DNA from: Patescibacteria group bacterium UBA6164
GTDB lineage: Bacteria > Patescibacteriota > Gracilibacteria > BD1-5 > UBA6164
Reading direction: 5' to 3'
NCBI GenBank assembly: GCA_002422305.1
Contig: DIUG01000011.1
Coordinates: 4,313-68,312 of the forward strand
DNA length: 64,000 nt
This document shows, piece after piece, positions 10,513 to 20,602 of this stretch; position 1 is the stretch's first letter, and each line of letters opens with the position of its first letter. The notes under the pieces are model-generated. The model did no database searches, was not told the origin of the DNA, and saw only the letters and a program-made list of their open reading frames with translations. Position numbers and translations under genes: made by a program.

Positions 10513-10645
10513 AAATTAATTCTAAATTATATTTTTTTGCTATTTTTAGCATATTTAATAATCTCAAAATATTATAATTTTCACCAAATATATAATCTAT
10601 TTCTTCTCTAACTTTAGGAAATAAATCATAACTTACAAAACCCAT
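10505..10645 (-). CDS. Small hypothetical protein (46 aa)
   Basis: This ORF reads MGFVSYDLFPKVREEI and ends AKKYNLELIYE. It starts 13 bases before the end of ATPase copy 2 and ends 8 bases into the 52-aa ORF. Such tight overlaps on both sides argue that it is a real, coupled gene. It has no recognised domain, and its helical charged character fits a small regulator or antitoxin. Confidence 0.5.
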   Translation of the reverse strand: MGFVSYDLFPKVREEIDYIFGENYNILRLLNMLKIAKKYNLELIYE

Positions 10646-11898
10646 TTATAAAAAGGCAACACTTCAATACTCATTCAATCTATAACAATATTCTCTTCTT
10701 GCTCAAAACTTATAAGTATAGCTTTTTTAAGCTTAAATTTATCCATAGCATCTACACATCCATCTATCTCTCTTTGATAATTTTCATTATTCAAATCATA
10801 ACAAACTTGATATACCAAATTTTCTTTTTTATTTATTACAAAATCTGTCTCACTTCCATTTTTCAAGAAAAAAACATCTTCTCAAAACTCTCTATAAAGT
10901 TCTATAAAAACAGCATTTTCAAGCAGTTTTCAGTAATTGTCAGAAAAACTAAAACTTATAGCATTCAAAAAACCATTATCAAAAATATAAAACTTTTTAA
11001 GAGTTTGTTTACTTAGAGAATAATCAAATTTTGATAAACTTTTTCAAAAATATATAGTATCTAGATAATCTATAAAATTATATAATATATTTTTATCAAA
11101 TTTGAATCACAGAGACTTTAGATTATTTCATATCTTATTTATAGAATATTCTTTTGTGGTAGTTTGTATTAGTTGTTTTACAAAATTCTTTAGTAAAGAC
11201 ACATCTTTCACTTTATATCTTTCTATTATATCATTATAAAGCATTACATCAAAATATTCTTGAAGAGTTTTTATTTTTAAATCATTTTCAAAGTTTATTA
11301 TTTCAGGAAATCATCACCAGGTGATATATTCTTTTTGTAAGTTCAAAATATTAGCTTTTCAAATAGTTGAATGATAATTTATTTTTTGATCTTTAAATCT
11401 CAAAAATTCATCAAAACTTAGAGGCAGCACTTCAAAAGTCAAGCTTCTTCATCTAAGAGATGTTGCTATCTCTTTACTTAAAAGTTTTGCATTGCTTCAA
11501 GTAATAAATATGTTTGTAGTTATATTATCATAAAGTCTTCTTACAAACTTTTCCCATCCAATTATATTTTGTATCTCATCAAAGAAAAAATAAGTATTTT
11601 CAAGTTCTTTGTCAATATATAATTCTAGATAAGCATCAATAATAATTTGTAATTCACTACCATCAATGTTTATTCTTTCATCTTCAAAGTTTATATATAC
11701 AATATTTGTTTTTTCTATTAAGTCTTTTAATAGTTTGTTTATTGTATTGAAAAGCAGATAACTTTTTCAAGACCTTCTAGGTCAGATAATAGAAATTATT
11801 TTTTTGGTATCTAGAGGAATATTTATATCTCTTTCTTTTCATATTTTAACCTCGCTTTCATGAAAGTCAGAAATAATTTGCTTAAATATATTTTTCAT
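10633..11898 (-). CDS. AAA ATPase with DUF4143 domain (copy 2)
   Basis: This 421-residue protein has Walker A IIGPRRSGKSYLL (about residues 38-50; the G before PRR is UGA), Walker B TYFFFDEIQN and sensor IFITGSNAKLLS. The line TWGGFPEI is typical of the family linker. The DUF4143 region has ENAVFIELYREFG and then NGSETDFVINKKENLVYQV, the putative D-x-K strand. It resembles copies 1, 3 and 6 in order of domains but is clearly diverged. It forms an operon with the overlapping 46-aa and 52-aa ORFs. Upstream lies the nested palindromic element at 11987-12350. Confidence 0.9.
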
Positions 11899-11986
11899 AA
11901 TAAATGTTTATTTATGTAAATTCAAGAAATATTATACATATTATTTATGTGAATTCAAGAAATAATTTTATTTTTATTCTCAAAAT

Positions 11987-12350
11987 GTTACTATCAACTG
12001 AGAATATATTTAATTAAGATAATAGCTTAATATAACAAAGGGCTAAAGCCTAATGCCATTAAGTTAAGGGAAATAGAGGTATATATTTTCTAATCCCTCC
12101 CTCTCGTACCTCGGGTACTCCCTTTGGAAAAGGGAGAAATAATATGATTAGTAATATAAATCCTTTTTAATCTCCCTTTTTCAAAGGGAGTACCCGCAAG
12201 GGGGAGGGATTAAAACCATAGTACATAATTTCTTAACTTAATGGTATTGGGCTAAAGCCCTCTGTTAACAAACTGATTTTAACTTTTGTGTAATATTTTG
12301 TCAACAGAGGGCTTTAGCCCTTTGAATAATTTATTTCAGTTGATAGTAAC
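11987..12350. repeat. Nested palindromic element
   Basis: Inverted repeats lie one inside another. The outermost arms are GTTACTATCAACTG at 11987-12000 and its complement at 12337-12350. Next inside is CAAAGGGCTAAAGCC at 12036-12050, paired with 12310-12324. Then CCATTAAGTTAAG near 12056-12068 pairs with about 12231-12243. The innermost pair is the CCCTCCC/GGGAG repeat, 12090-12137 with 12170-12215. A second hairpin (12249-12270 with 12299-12320) repeats the GGGCTAAAGCCC arm. No gene is inside. The gaps between pairs look like successive insertions of small palindromes into one another. Confidence 0.8.
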
Positions 12351-12407
12351 AAAATTTGATTGTTAAAACTAAATGCAAACATATTCTTGAAAAAATATAC
12401 TAGTTTT

Positions 12408-13652
12408 TTAATCCATTTCTTTTAACCAGTCTAGTATATTATAATGCTTAATTCATTCATAATTATTTACAAATAAATTATCATTTGAAATAACTATTTT
12501 TCCCCATCAATCCTTGATACTAAGTAAATTTCAAAACTCTCTTTCAATAACTTTTTCATCAGATAATAAATAAGCTACTTGAATATATTTTTTCTCTCAA
12601 TTTTTTTCAGCTATAAAATCTATTTCTTTTTCTCAAAGTATTCAAACAGTAACATTATATCAATTTGAAACTAAATGATTATAAACAATATTTTCATAAA
12701 CTCATCAAATATCATCTTTTAAACTCAATCAAACCATACTATTTCTTATTCACAAATCAAAAGGATATGTTTTTTTTGTGATTTCAAAAAGTTTCTTTCA
12801 TCTTATATCATATCTATTAACTTCATCAAAAAGATAAGAATTAAAACTAAAATCCATATAATTTAATATAGTTTCTGTGGAAGTTTTTATTTTTTCATTT
12901 TTTAAAAAATTTGAAATATTTTTTGAGTTTATCAAATTTCAAAACTCTTTAAATAAAAATTTATGAATATTTTTAAGCAAACTAGGATTTCTTATGTTTT
13001 CATATTCAAGTAAATCTTTTACAAAAATAGTATTATAAATTCATCTAAGATATTCTATTTTTATATTTTCATCACTTATATTTACAGTTGCAGGAAGTCA
13101 TCAATATTTTATATATTCATTTAATAAGTCATTATCTATATCTTGATTTTTAAATAAGCCAAATTCATTTAAAGATAATGGAAAAATTTTTTTGGAAATA
13201 TATCTTCATCTAAGATTTGTTCATATATCTTTTGATAAAAGTTTTGAATTAGATCAAGTTATAAAAATAATACTTTCAGGATAAGAGCTCCAGATTGATA
13301 AAATAAATTTTTGCCAATCTTGTATTTCCTGAATCTCATCAATTCATACAAAAAACTTATTTCAGACTTTGTTTTTTTCTTTCCATTTTAAAAAGTAATC
13401 ATTTAAATCTTTATAATTTTCAATATTATCATATTCAAGCCATTCTTTATTTATATAAAAAATCTCATTTTCTTTTATTTTTTTTTCGTTTAATAATTTA
13501 TTAATTATACTAAAAATAAAAAAACTCTTTCATACTCTTCTAGCTCAAACTATTATTTTAATAAATGGAGCAAAACAAAAATCATCAAAATCTTCTAAAT
13601 ATTTTTCTCTTGTTATAGTACTTTTTATAAACTCTTTTATTTTATTATTCAT
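12408..13652 (-). CDS. AAA ATPase with DUF4143 domain (copy 3)
   Basis: This 414-residue protein has Walker A IIVGARRVGKSFFI (about residues 34-47), in which both loop glycines are UGA codons. Walker B is FFVGIDEIQEIQDW and the sensor is SIIFITGSNSKLLS. The C-terminal DUF4143 domain has FDLGIRNSMVGL, ENIVYNHLVSNGYNV and EIDFIAEKNGEKKYIQV. Near the end, EREFGNLLSIKD is shared almost exactly with copy 6 (EREFGNLLEIKD), so these two are the closest pair in the window. It lies between the nested palindrome and the duplicated glycosyltransferase 5' fragment. Confidence 0.9.
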
Positions 13653-13722
13653 AATAATTTAAGTTATTAATAAGTTATAACTGAATTATATTAAAAATAT
13701 ATTTTAAATCAAGTATATATTT

Positions 13723-13845
13723 TTATTTTTCAAATAAATCATAATATTTTTTACTCCAATAAAAATAATACTGTTCTGCATGAGTTTCAAGTCATCATTT
13801 GTGTGGTGGAAAATATGGAAGGAATTGGATTATGTTTATTTTCAT
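13723..13845 (-). pseudogene. Truncated GT4 gene (5' fragment, 40 codons)
   Basis: The first 20 codons, INIIQFLPYFPPHKGGLE, copy the start of the GT4 gene at 10151 with 57 of 58 bases identical. After THAEQ the sequence switches to an unrelated or internally deleted tail and stops at TAA. It cannot make a functional enzyme. Its position shows that the two ATPase genes at 10633-13652 lie between a complete GT4 gene and a copy of its 5' end. Confidence 0.8.
13785..13842 (-). repeat. Second copy of the GT4 5'-end repeat
   Basis: This is the direct-repeat partner of 10088-10145, with the only difference at the 17th base (G for A). It is the coding start of the truncated gene above. Confidence 0.9.
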
Positions 13846-13894
13846 AATAAATATTAGAATTAAATTATTTCATCAAAATCAAAAACTATAAAAT

Positions 13895-14953
13895 CTAATT
13901 CAAAAACATCTTTTCAAAAGCTTTTCTAATTGTCTGACTATTTGCAGTAATTTTTTGCTCTATTGAATCATAAAACCATACATCTATATCTACAAGCTTC
14001 TTTATTAATTCAAAATTTAATCAATCTCAATTTTTTGTTATATACTCTCAATCTTTAGATATTATTTTTGAAATATCTTTAAATATTTTTCCCTCTTCTT
14101 TTGTAAATATTTTTCTAAATTTATATAAATCAAATATTTTAGCATATTCATCTTTTATTAATTTTTCAACTCAAATTTTATAATCACCTGTATTTTTATA
14201 ATCCATTAAACATTGCCATATTTCCCACACACTTCATCATAGATTTCCCCAAAAATACTCTACTATTTCATTATTTAGTCATTCTTTTTCTCAAAGCCAA
14301 TACTCTACATCTTTTTTTTCTAAATGATCTATTAAATAATACTTAGAAGTATTTTTTAATTTAGCATTATTGTATAATTCTTCTATATAATAACTATCAC
14401 TTGTAGCACAAATTACATGTGCTAAATGATTTACTTTTGTTAATCTTATAAAAAATTTAAATAATTCTTCTACTAATAATAAATTATTTTCTTTATCTAT
14501 TATTATATTTTTTAAATATTGAAATTCATCTAAAATTATTACTGGTTTTATTCATCTTTCATTAGCTTTTCTTAATTTTCTTTCCATTACTTCAAATACA
14601 TTTGTTTTTATTGCTTTTTCATCATCTATATCCCAACCAAAAAATCATAAATTTATTTTTATTCAACTTACTATTTCTTTTACTTTTCATTTTAAATCTT
14701 CTGGAAAAAATATATTTTTAAAATCTGAAAAATTTGTTAATAAAATTCATCTCATATCAATATATTGTATAGCATATTTATCTTGTTCTAGTTCATTTAT
14801 TACTTTATTTATTAATGTAGTTTTTCCTGTTGATTTTGGTCAATATATAAACAAAATACTTGTCGGTGCATTTCATAAATAAGCATTTATATATTCTGTT
14901 TCAGCTACTCTATTTATAAATGGTGGTAATTCATCAAAATATTTTTTTGTCAT
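13895..14953 (-). CDS. Archaeal-type AAA ATPase (copy 4)
   Basis: This 352-residue protein differs from its neighbours: it matches the ATPase_2 / archaeal ATPase group and lacks DUF4143. Walker A is LFIYGPKSTGKTTLI (about residues 33-47), Walker B is PVIILDEFQYLKN, and LAHVICATSDS is the sensor strand. The region GGNLGGSVWEIWQCL and the C-terminal helices are of the STAND type winged-helix class. Proteins of this group are common in archaea and episomes and may bind DNA or act as NTP-driven switches. It is divergent from copy 5, with about 205 bases between the two starts. Confidence 0.85.
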
Positions 14954-15049
14954 AATTTTATTAGTTAAATTTTAATAATTTTATTATATTTAATTTTATT
15001 TTTTTTACAATCATTAGTTTTTCTAAAGTAATATCATATAATCCTTAAA

Positions 15050-15105
15050 AAACTAATAAAGATATGAAAAATCATCTCTTTATTTTTAAAAATTTGATTT
15101 ATTTC
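15050..15105 (+). repeat. Terminator-promoter direct repeat, upstream copy
   Basis: This block contains a hairpin (AATAAAGA..TCTCTTTATT) followed by AAATTTGATTTATTT. It recurs at 16357-16411 immediately after ATPase copy 5. The copies bracket that gene, so each of ATPases 5 and 6 has the same block in front. The upstream hairpin has no rightward gene to terminate, which suggests the block was duplicated along with an ATPase gene. Confidence 0.7.
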
Positions 15106-15121
15106 TATTTGTGTATATAAT
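15094..15121 (+). promoter_or_regulatory. Promoter of ATPase copy 5
   Basis: TTGATT at 15094-15099 and TATAAT at 15116-15121 are separated by 16 bases. The start codon follows at 15159. The same boxes and the same spacing occur at 16401-16428 before ATPase copy 6. Confidence 0.65.
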
Positions 15122-15158
15122 AACAAACAATTGAGTTTATATTATAATTTAAACACAA

Positions 15159-16364
15159 ATGAGAAATCAATATAAGATATTAAAACAAGTTGAAGAAAAT
15201 CTTTTAAATGAAAAATACAAATCATATAAAAGAGATGATTTTTTTAAAATAGACTGGTCGAATAAAGTTATTTGAATTTTTTGAGAAAGATGAGTATGAA
15301 AAACTACTGTCTTAATACAAAAAAGAAAAGAGATTGACAATTCATTTTATTTTTCTGCTGACAATAGTGCAATAAAAGCAAATTGATTATTCAATTTCGT
15401 AATGTTTTGTTTTAATAATTTTGAAATAAAAACATTTTTTATAGATGAAATTTTCAAGTATGAAAACTGGAAGCAGGAATTAAAAAATATTATAGATTCT
15501 TTTCCTCAATTACATATTATATTTTCTTGATCTTCGTCTATGGCATTATATGATTGAGTAATTGATTTATGAAGAAGAGTATATGATTATAAAATAAATA
15601 CTTTAAGTTTTAGAGAATTTTTAAAACTAAAATACAATTTAGATATCAAACAAATTACACTAAAAGAAATAATTGAAAATCATGAAAATATATCAACAAT
15701 GTATTCAATAAAAATAAAAGAAATATATTTTGAAGAATATTTAAAAATGTGAGCTTATCCTTTTTGACTCGATATAAATTTTGCATCATTTATCAATTTA
15801 TTACAAAAAACTCTTGATAGAATTATTTTGGAAGATTTACAATATATAAAAAATTTTCAAACTTCAAGTTTAGATAAATTATCAAAACTGATTTATTTTA
15901 TAGCTAATACTTCTCCATCAGAATTAAGTATAAATCATTTGAGTAAAAAAATTTGAATTGATAAAAATCTTGTTGATAATGTTTTATATTTGCTTTCAAA
16001 AATATGAACAATAAATTTAATACAAAAGTGAGAAAAAGTTTCAGAAAAAGTAAGAAAAGAATACAAGATTTTTCTATGAGATACAAATAAATATTATGTA
16101 AACAACTATAATCCAGAAATTTGAACCATTAGAGAAGCTTTTTTTGTAAGTGAAATAAAAAAAATAAAAAATATAGAAATAACTCTTCCTCAAAAAAGTG
16201 ATTTTTGTATTGAATATAATAATGAAAAATATATTTTTGAAATATGATGAAAAAATAAGCAACTTTCAAAATATCCAGAAAATACCTTTATCATAAAAGA
16301 TAATATAGAAGTTTCTGAAAATAAAAAAATAATTCCTCTATGGCTTTTTGGTTTTATAAACTAA
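15159..16364 (+). CDS. AAA ATPase with DUF4143-like C-terminus (copy 5)
   Basis: This 401-residue protein has Walker A GIFGERGVGKTTVLIQ (about residues 34-49), FFIDEIFKYENWKQE as Walker B, and LHIIFSGSSSMAL as sensor. A winged-helix stretch (LSINHLSKKIGIDKNLVDNV) follows. The C-terminal part IREAFFVSEIKK and SDFCIEYNNEKYIFEIGGKNK resembles the nuclease-like DUF4143 strand. It is the most compact member and its family linker is LKMGAYPFGL. The stop codon TAA is part of the downstream hairpin block. It has its own promoter. Confidence 0.88.
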
Positions 16365-16411
16365 TAAAGAGATAATAAGTCATCTCTTTATTTTTTAAAT
16401 TTGATTTATTT
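16357..16411 (+). terminator. Terminator of ATPase 5, second copy of the block
   Basis: AATAAAGAGAT and ATCTCTTTATT (11-base arms) form a hairpin followed by T5-6. It directly overlaps the stop codon of copy 5. It is the downstream copy of the block at 15050-15105. Confidence 0.75.
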
Positions 16412-16428
16412 ACACTTTTCAATATAAT
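16401..16428 (+). promoter_or_regulatory. Promoter of ATPase copy 6
   Basis: TTGATT at 16401-16406 and TATAAT at 16423-16428 have a 16-base spacer. The first part lies inside the repeated block. The start codon is at 16463. Confidence 0.65.
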
Positions 16429-16462
16429 AAAAACATATATCATTTAATAATAAATATTCACT

Positions 16463-17689
16463 ATGATGAAAATATATAATAAAAGGCCCTTGTATATTGA
16501 AAAAATCAAGCCTTTTATAGATAAAGATATTATTAAAGTACTTATTTGACAAAGAAGAGTTGGAAAAAGTTATATTTTATTTCAAATAATTGATGAATTA
16601 AAAAATAATTACCTAGTAAAAGAAGAACAAATAATTTATATAAATAAAGAATTAAATGAATTTGATTTTATAAAAAATTACCAAGATTTACTAGATTTTA
16701 TAAAAAAAGATGATTCTGAAATAAATTCAGAATGACTAATTAAAAAATATATTTTTATTGATGAAATTCAAGATATAGAAAACTTCGAAAAAGCACTTAG
16801 AGACATGCAAGCTTTATGAAATTATGATATTTACATATCTTGAAGTAATGCAAATATGTTATCAAGTGAAATAGCGACATTTTTGACTTGAAGATATATA
16901 GAATTTGAAATTTTTCCACTAAATTACATTGAATTCTTAGATTTTCATAAATTAGAAAAATGAAAAGAAAGTTTTTTGAAATATATAAAATTTTGATGAC
17001 TGCCATATTTAAAAAATCTAGAATTAAAGGATGAAATAGTATATGATTATATAAAAAATGTTTATAATACTATACTTTTAAAAGATATAGTTAGAAGATA
17101 TAATATAAGAAATATAGATTTTTTAGATAAACTTATTATTTATTTATCTGATAATATTTGAAGTCTATTTACGGCTAATAATATTTCTAAATATTTAAAA
17201 TCTCAAAAAATAAATATTTGAACAAATGTTGTACTAGAATATTTAAATCATATAACTAGTGTTTATCTAGTAAATAAAGTAAAAAGGCAAGAAATAGTTT
17301 GAAAAAAAATATTTGAAATAAACGATAAATATTTTTTTTCTGATTTGTGAATAAGAAATAGTATTTTGTGATGATATAAACAAGTAGATATAGGGAAAAT
17401 TATAGAAAATATTGTTTGGTTATATTTTAAATCTATTTGATATAAAATTCATATCTGAAAAAATAAAACTCATGAAATTGATTTTATAGTAGAAAAATGA
17501 TCTGATATAAAATATATTCAAGTTTGTTATTTATTACAAGACGAAAAGACAAAAGAAAGAGAATTTTGAAATCTACTTGAAATAAAAGATAATTATGAAA
17601 AAATAGTTTTATCTTTGGATGACTTTATAGATTGAGATTATAAGTGAATAAAACATTATAATTTGATAGATTATATTTATAGTAATTAA
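16463..17689 (+). CDS. AAA ATPase with DUF4143 domain (copy 6)
   Basis: This 408-residue protein is a canonical AAA_14-DUF4143 protein. Walker A is VLIGQRRVGKSYILF (about residues 25-39) with the first glycine UGA, Walker B is KYIFIDEIQDIENFE, and the sensor is IYISGSNANMLSS. The linker is YIKFGGLPYL. The DUF4143 part has FSDLGIRNSILGG, IENIVWLYFKSIGYKI and HEIDFIVEKGSDIKYIQV, the likely E/D-K nuclease-like core. Two ATGs (16463 and 16466) are adjacent and in frame. The gene converges on the phosphomannomutase gene. Confidence 0.92.
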
Positions 17690-17771
17690 AATATTTTCAC
17701 AAAACTTTATATCAAAACTTTTTCTATAAACTATATTTAAAAATGTGAGTTTATCAATCTAAAAACACTCA

Positions 17772-18512
17772 CTAACTCATTAACATCTCAATATAATTTT
17801 TTGTATCTTCTACACTAAAAACCTTTTTACTTGTAACTCATATCTCAAGTGGTGGATAATCATTTCATCCTGGAAAAATAGCATCTCAAATAAAAATCAT
17901 TTCATTCAAATCTATTCATGAAATTTCTGATAATTTTTTTATTCAATAAGCTTTATCAACTCAAGCTCTTGTAATATCAATTGAAGTAGCTCAACCAATT
18001 AAAATATTATACTTTTGTAAATCTTTTAATATATAATTTCTAATCCTTTTTCTTTTTTCAAAATAAGGATCCCATTTATGTTTTTCTTCTAATGGAGCCT
18101 GTTGTCATAAAGCACTATAAGTTATTTGAGTTCATCTATCTTCAACAATTTCTCCCCAAGTTTTAACTGGTTTTAATTCTAAATCATTTATTGCCTTATC
18201 AAAAACACTCATTATATAAAATCTTTCCTCATTTGTAAAATCAAGAGAATATTTTTTATTCCATTCTCATTTTTCATATAAATACATTTTTGTACTACAA
18301 GTAGGACAAATATAAAGATTTGATAACAACTTTTCATCATTACCTAAAAAAGGGATAACTTGTTTTTGAAATTGTGGATAATCTCCACCTGAAATAATTC
18401 AAACTTTGTATTTTTCAAGTAATTTTTTAAAAAGTTCTACCATTTCTGAGTCCATTTGTCATTTAGATGGTGCTAATGTACCATCCATATCAAAAACTAT
18501 CATTTTAAACAT
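17772..18512 (-). CDS. Phosphomannomutase, eukaryotic-type HAD family
   Basis: This 246-residue HAD-superfamily protein is the length of eukaryotic PMM. It has the nucleophile motif VFDMDGTLAPSKG (about residues 6-18), motif II GIISGGDYPQF and the late acidic loop FIGDAIFPGGNDYP. A cysteine pair ICPTCSTKMY (about residues 80-90) fits the PMM cap. It would interconvert mannose-6-P and mannose-1-P, supplying GDP-mannose and hence GDP-fucose for the left-hand operon. It is followed by galE 12 bases away in the direction of transcription. The wider bacterial PMM/PGM family is unrelated. Confidence 0.85.
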
Positions 18513-18524
18513 AACTTTTATATA

Positions 18525-19553
18525 TTAATTATTATAAAATTTCCACATATTTTTAACACTTTCTTCAAGTGAAATTTTTGTTTTCCAATTAAGTATTTTA
18601 TTTGCTTTTTCTGGATTACAGTAAACACTTGCTAAATCTCAAGATCTTCTTCAAACTATTTTGTATTTTATTTTTTTTCAAACTATTTTTTCTACAGTTT
18701 TAATTATTTCCAAAACTGAAACTCACTTTCAAGTTCATAAATTATAAGTTTCAAAAATTCCCGAAACAGGTATTTTTTCAAGACTATTTTCTAAAAGTGA
18801 ATAAGCTTTCAAATGTCATTCTATCAAATCACAAACATCAATATAATCTCTTATTCAAGTTCAATCAATAGTATTATAATCATCTCAAAAAATTTTTACT
18901 TCATCTAATTTTCAAATTGCAACATTCATAACATATGGAAGTAGATTATTTGGAACTCATAGTGGATTTTCTCAAATAAATCAAGATTTATGAGCTCAAA
19001 TAGGATTAAAATATCTCAAATTCATAACTTTAAAACTAGAAAAATTTGATAAATCTTTTAATATATTTTCAAGTAAAAATTTAGTTGTTCAATATGGATT
19101 TGATGTTTCTCAAGTATCATTATCTTCTGAAAGTCATTTATTTGTATCTTCTAGTAAAGATTTATAAACTGTTGCAGATGAAGAAAAAACTATTTTTTTT
19201 ACTCAAAAATCATTCATTATTTTAAAAAGATTTAAGCTTCATTTAATATTATTATCAAAATATTCAAATGGTTTTTCTTGACTCTCTCCTACAGCTTTAA
19301 GTCATGCAAAATGTAATACTCAATCAAAATTATATTTTTTAAATATTTCATTTAATTTTTCTTTATCTCTTAAATCTAATTCAAAAAAATCAGGCTTATA
19401 TCATAATATTTTCTTTATTCATTCTAATGTATCAATAGATGAATTAGATAAATTATCAACTATAACAGTTTTATATCAAGCTTTTTCAAATGCAACAACT
19501 CAATGACTACCTATATATCCAGTTCATCAAGTAATTAATATATTTTTTTTCAT
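18525..19553 (-). CDS. galE: UDP-glucose 4-epimerase
   Basis: This 342-residue extended SDR starts LITGGTGYIGSH, where UGA supplies Gly in the Rossmann loop. It has HFAGLKAVGES, VFSSSATVYK and the catalytic YGTTK (YxxxK), then RYFNPIGAH with the GalE family pattern and IRDYIDVCDL. It interconverts UDP-glucose and UDP-galactose (or the N-acetyl forms). It is one of four consecutive sugar-nucleotide genes on this strand and lies 12 bases upstream of the phosphomannomutase gene. The length and motifs are complete. Confidence 0.94.
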
Positions 19554-19600
19554 TTTATTAATATTTTATTATTTAATTTAATTAAGTATAAGAAAAAATA

Positions 19601-19635
19601 AAAAAATTCAATTTTTAATAAAAATTGAATTTTTT
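19601..19635 (-). terminator. Terminator downstream of the epimerase gene
   Basis: A 16-base perfect stem with a 3-base loop (left arm AAAAAATTCAATTTTT at 19601-19616, right arm 19620-19635) ends in a T tract when read on the minus strand. It separates the epimerase gene from galE. Confidence 0.8.
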
Positions 19636-20586
19636 CTACTTGTAATATTCATTAAACCAAATAGCGAAATTTTCCACCCCCTTTTCTATACTAATTTTTG
19701 GCTTCCATCAAGTCTTTTTGTAAGTATATTCTATATCCGACCAAGTAGTTTTTACATCTCAATCTTGCATAGGTAAATAAATTTTATTAGCTTTTATTCA
19801 TAAATACTTTTCAAGAGTATTAATCATATATTCAAGTTTAACTGGTTTATCATTTCATAGATTAAATATTTCATATTTATTTATTTGATCCAAAGACATA
19901 ACAATTCAATCAATAATATCATCTATATAAGTAAAATCTCTTTGCATATCTCAATTATTATATATTTCTATTTTTTCTCATTTTTTCATTTTCAAAGCAA
20001 ATTTTAACATTGCCATATCTGGTCTACTATATGGACCATACACTGTAAAAAATCTGAGTCAAGTAGTTGGTAAATTATATAAATGACTATAAGTATGAGC
20101 TATTAACTCATTAGTTTTTTTTGTTGCAGCATAAAGAGAAACAGGATTATCAACTTTATCCTCTATTGAAAAAGGTTGTTTTTCATTTTTTCAATAAACA
20201 CTTGAACTTGAAGCATAGACAAAATTTTGAACCTTGTATTTTGCTGATAAATTTATGATATTATGAAATCAAACTATATTTGATTCTATATATGCAAATG
20301 GATTTTCTATACTATATCTTACTCATGCTTGAGCAGCTAAATTACAAACTTTATCTATTTTATTTTCTATAAAAACTTGTTCTAAAATCATTAAATTTTC
20401 CAATCCTATTTTATAAAATTTAAAATTACTATATTTTTCTAAAATATTTCTTCTAGAAATTTTTAAATTTATATCATAATAATCATTTTCAATATCTACT
20501 CAAATAACATTATTTCATCTTTCTAAAAGTCTTTTAGCTAAAAAAAATCATATAAATCAACTTGTTCATGTAATCAATATATTCAT
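19636..20586 (-). CDS. NAD-dependent nucleotide-sugar epimerase (UDP-glucuronate 4-epimerase-like)
   Basis: This 316-residue extended SDR has ILITGTSGFIGFFLA at the N-terminus, [15 protein letters not shown], and the catalytic SSSSVYGKN...YAATKKTNE (YxxxK). [15 protein letters not shown] and RDFTYIDDI are characteristic of UDP-glucuronate 4-epimerases and related CapD/RfbB-like enzymes. The upstream UDP-glucose dehydrogenase gene, 16 bases away, would supply UDP-glucuronate, so glucuronate to galacturonate epimerisation is the best guess. Another nucleotide sugar remains possible. Confidence 0.85.
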
Positions 20587-20602
20587 AAAAATTTTAATTA
20601 AA

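Noticed and set aside
10699..11016. Plus-strand 105-codon ORF
   Set aside because: It is antisense to ATPase copy 2, where all motifs (Walker A, Walker B, DUF4143) are on the minus strand.
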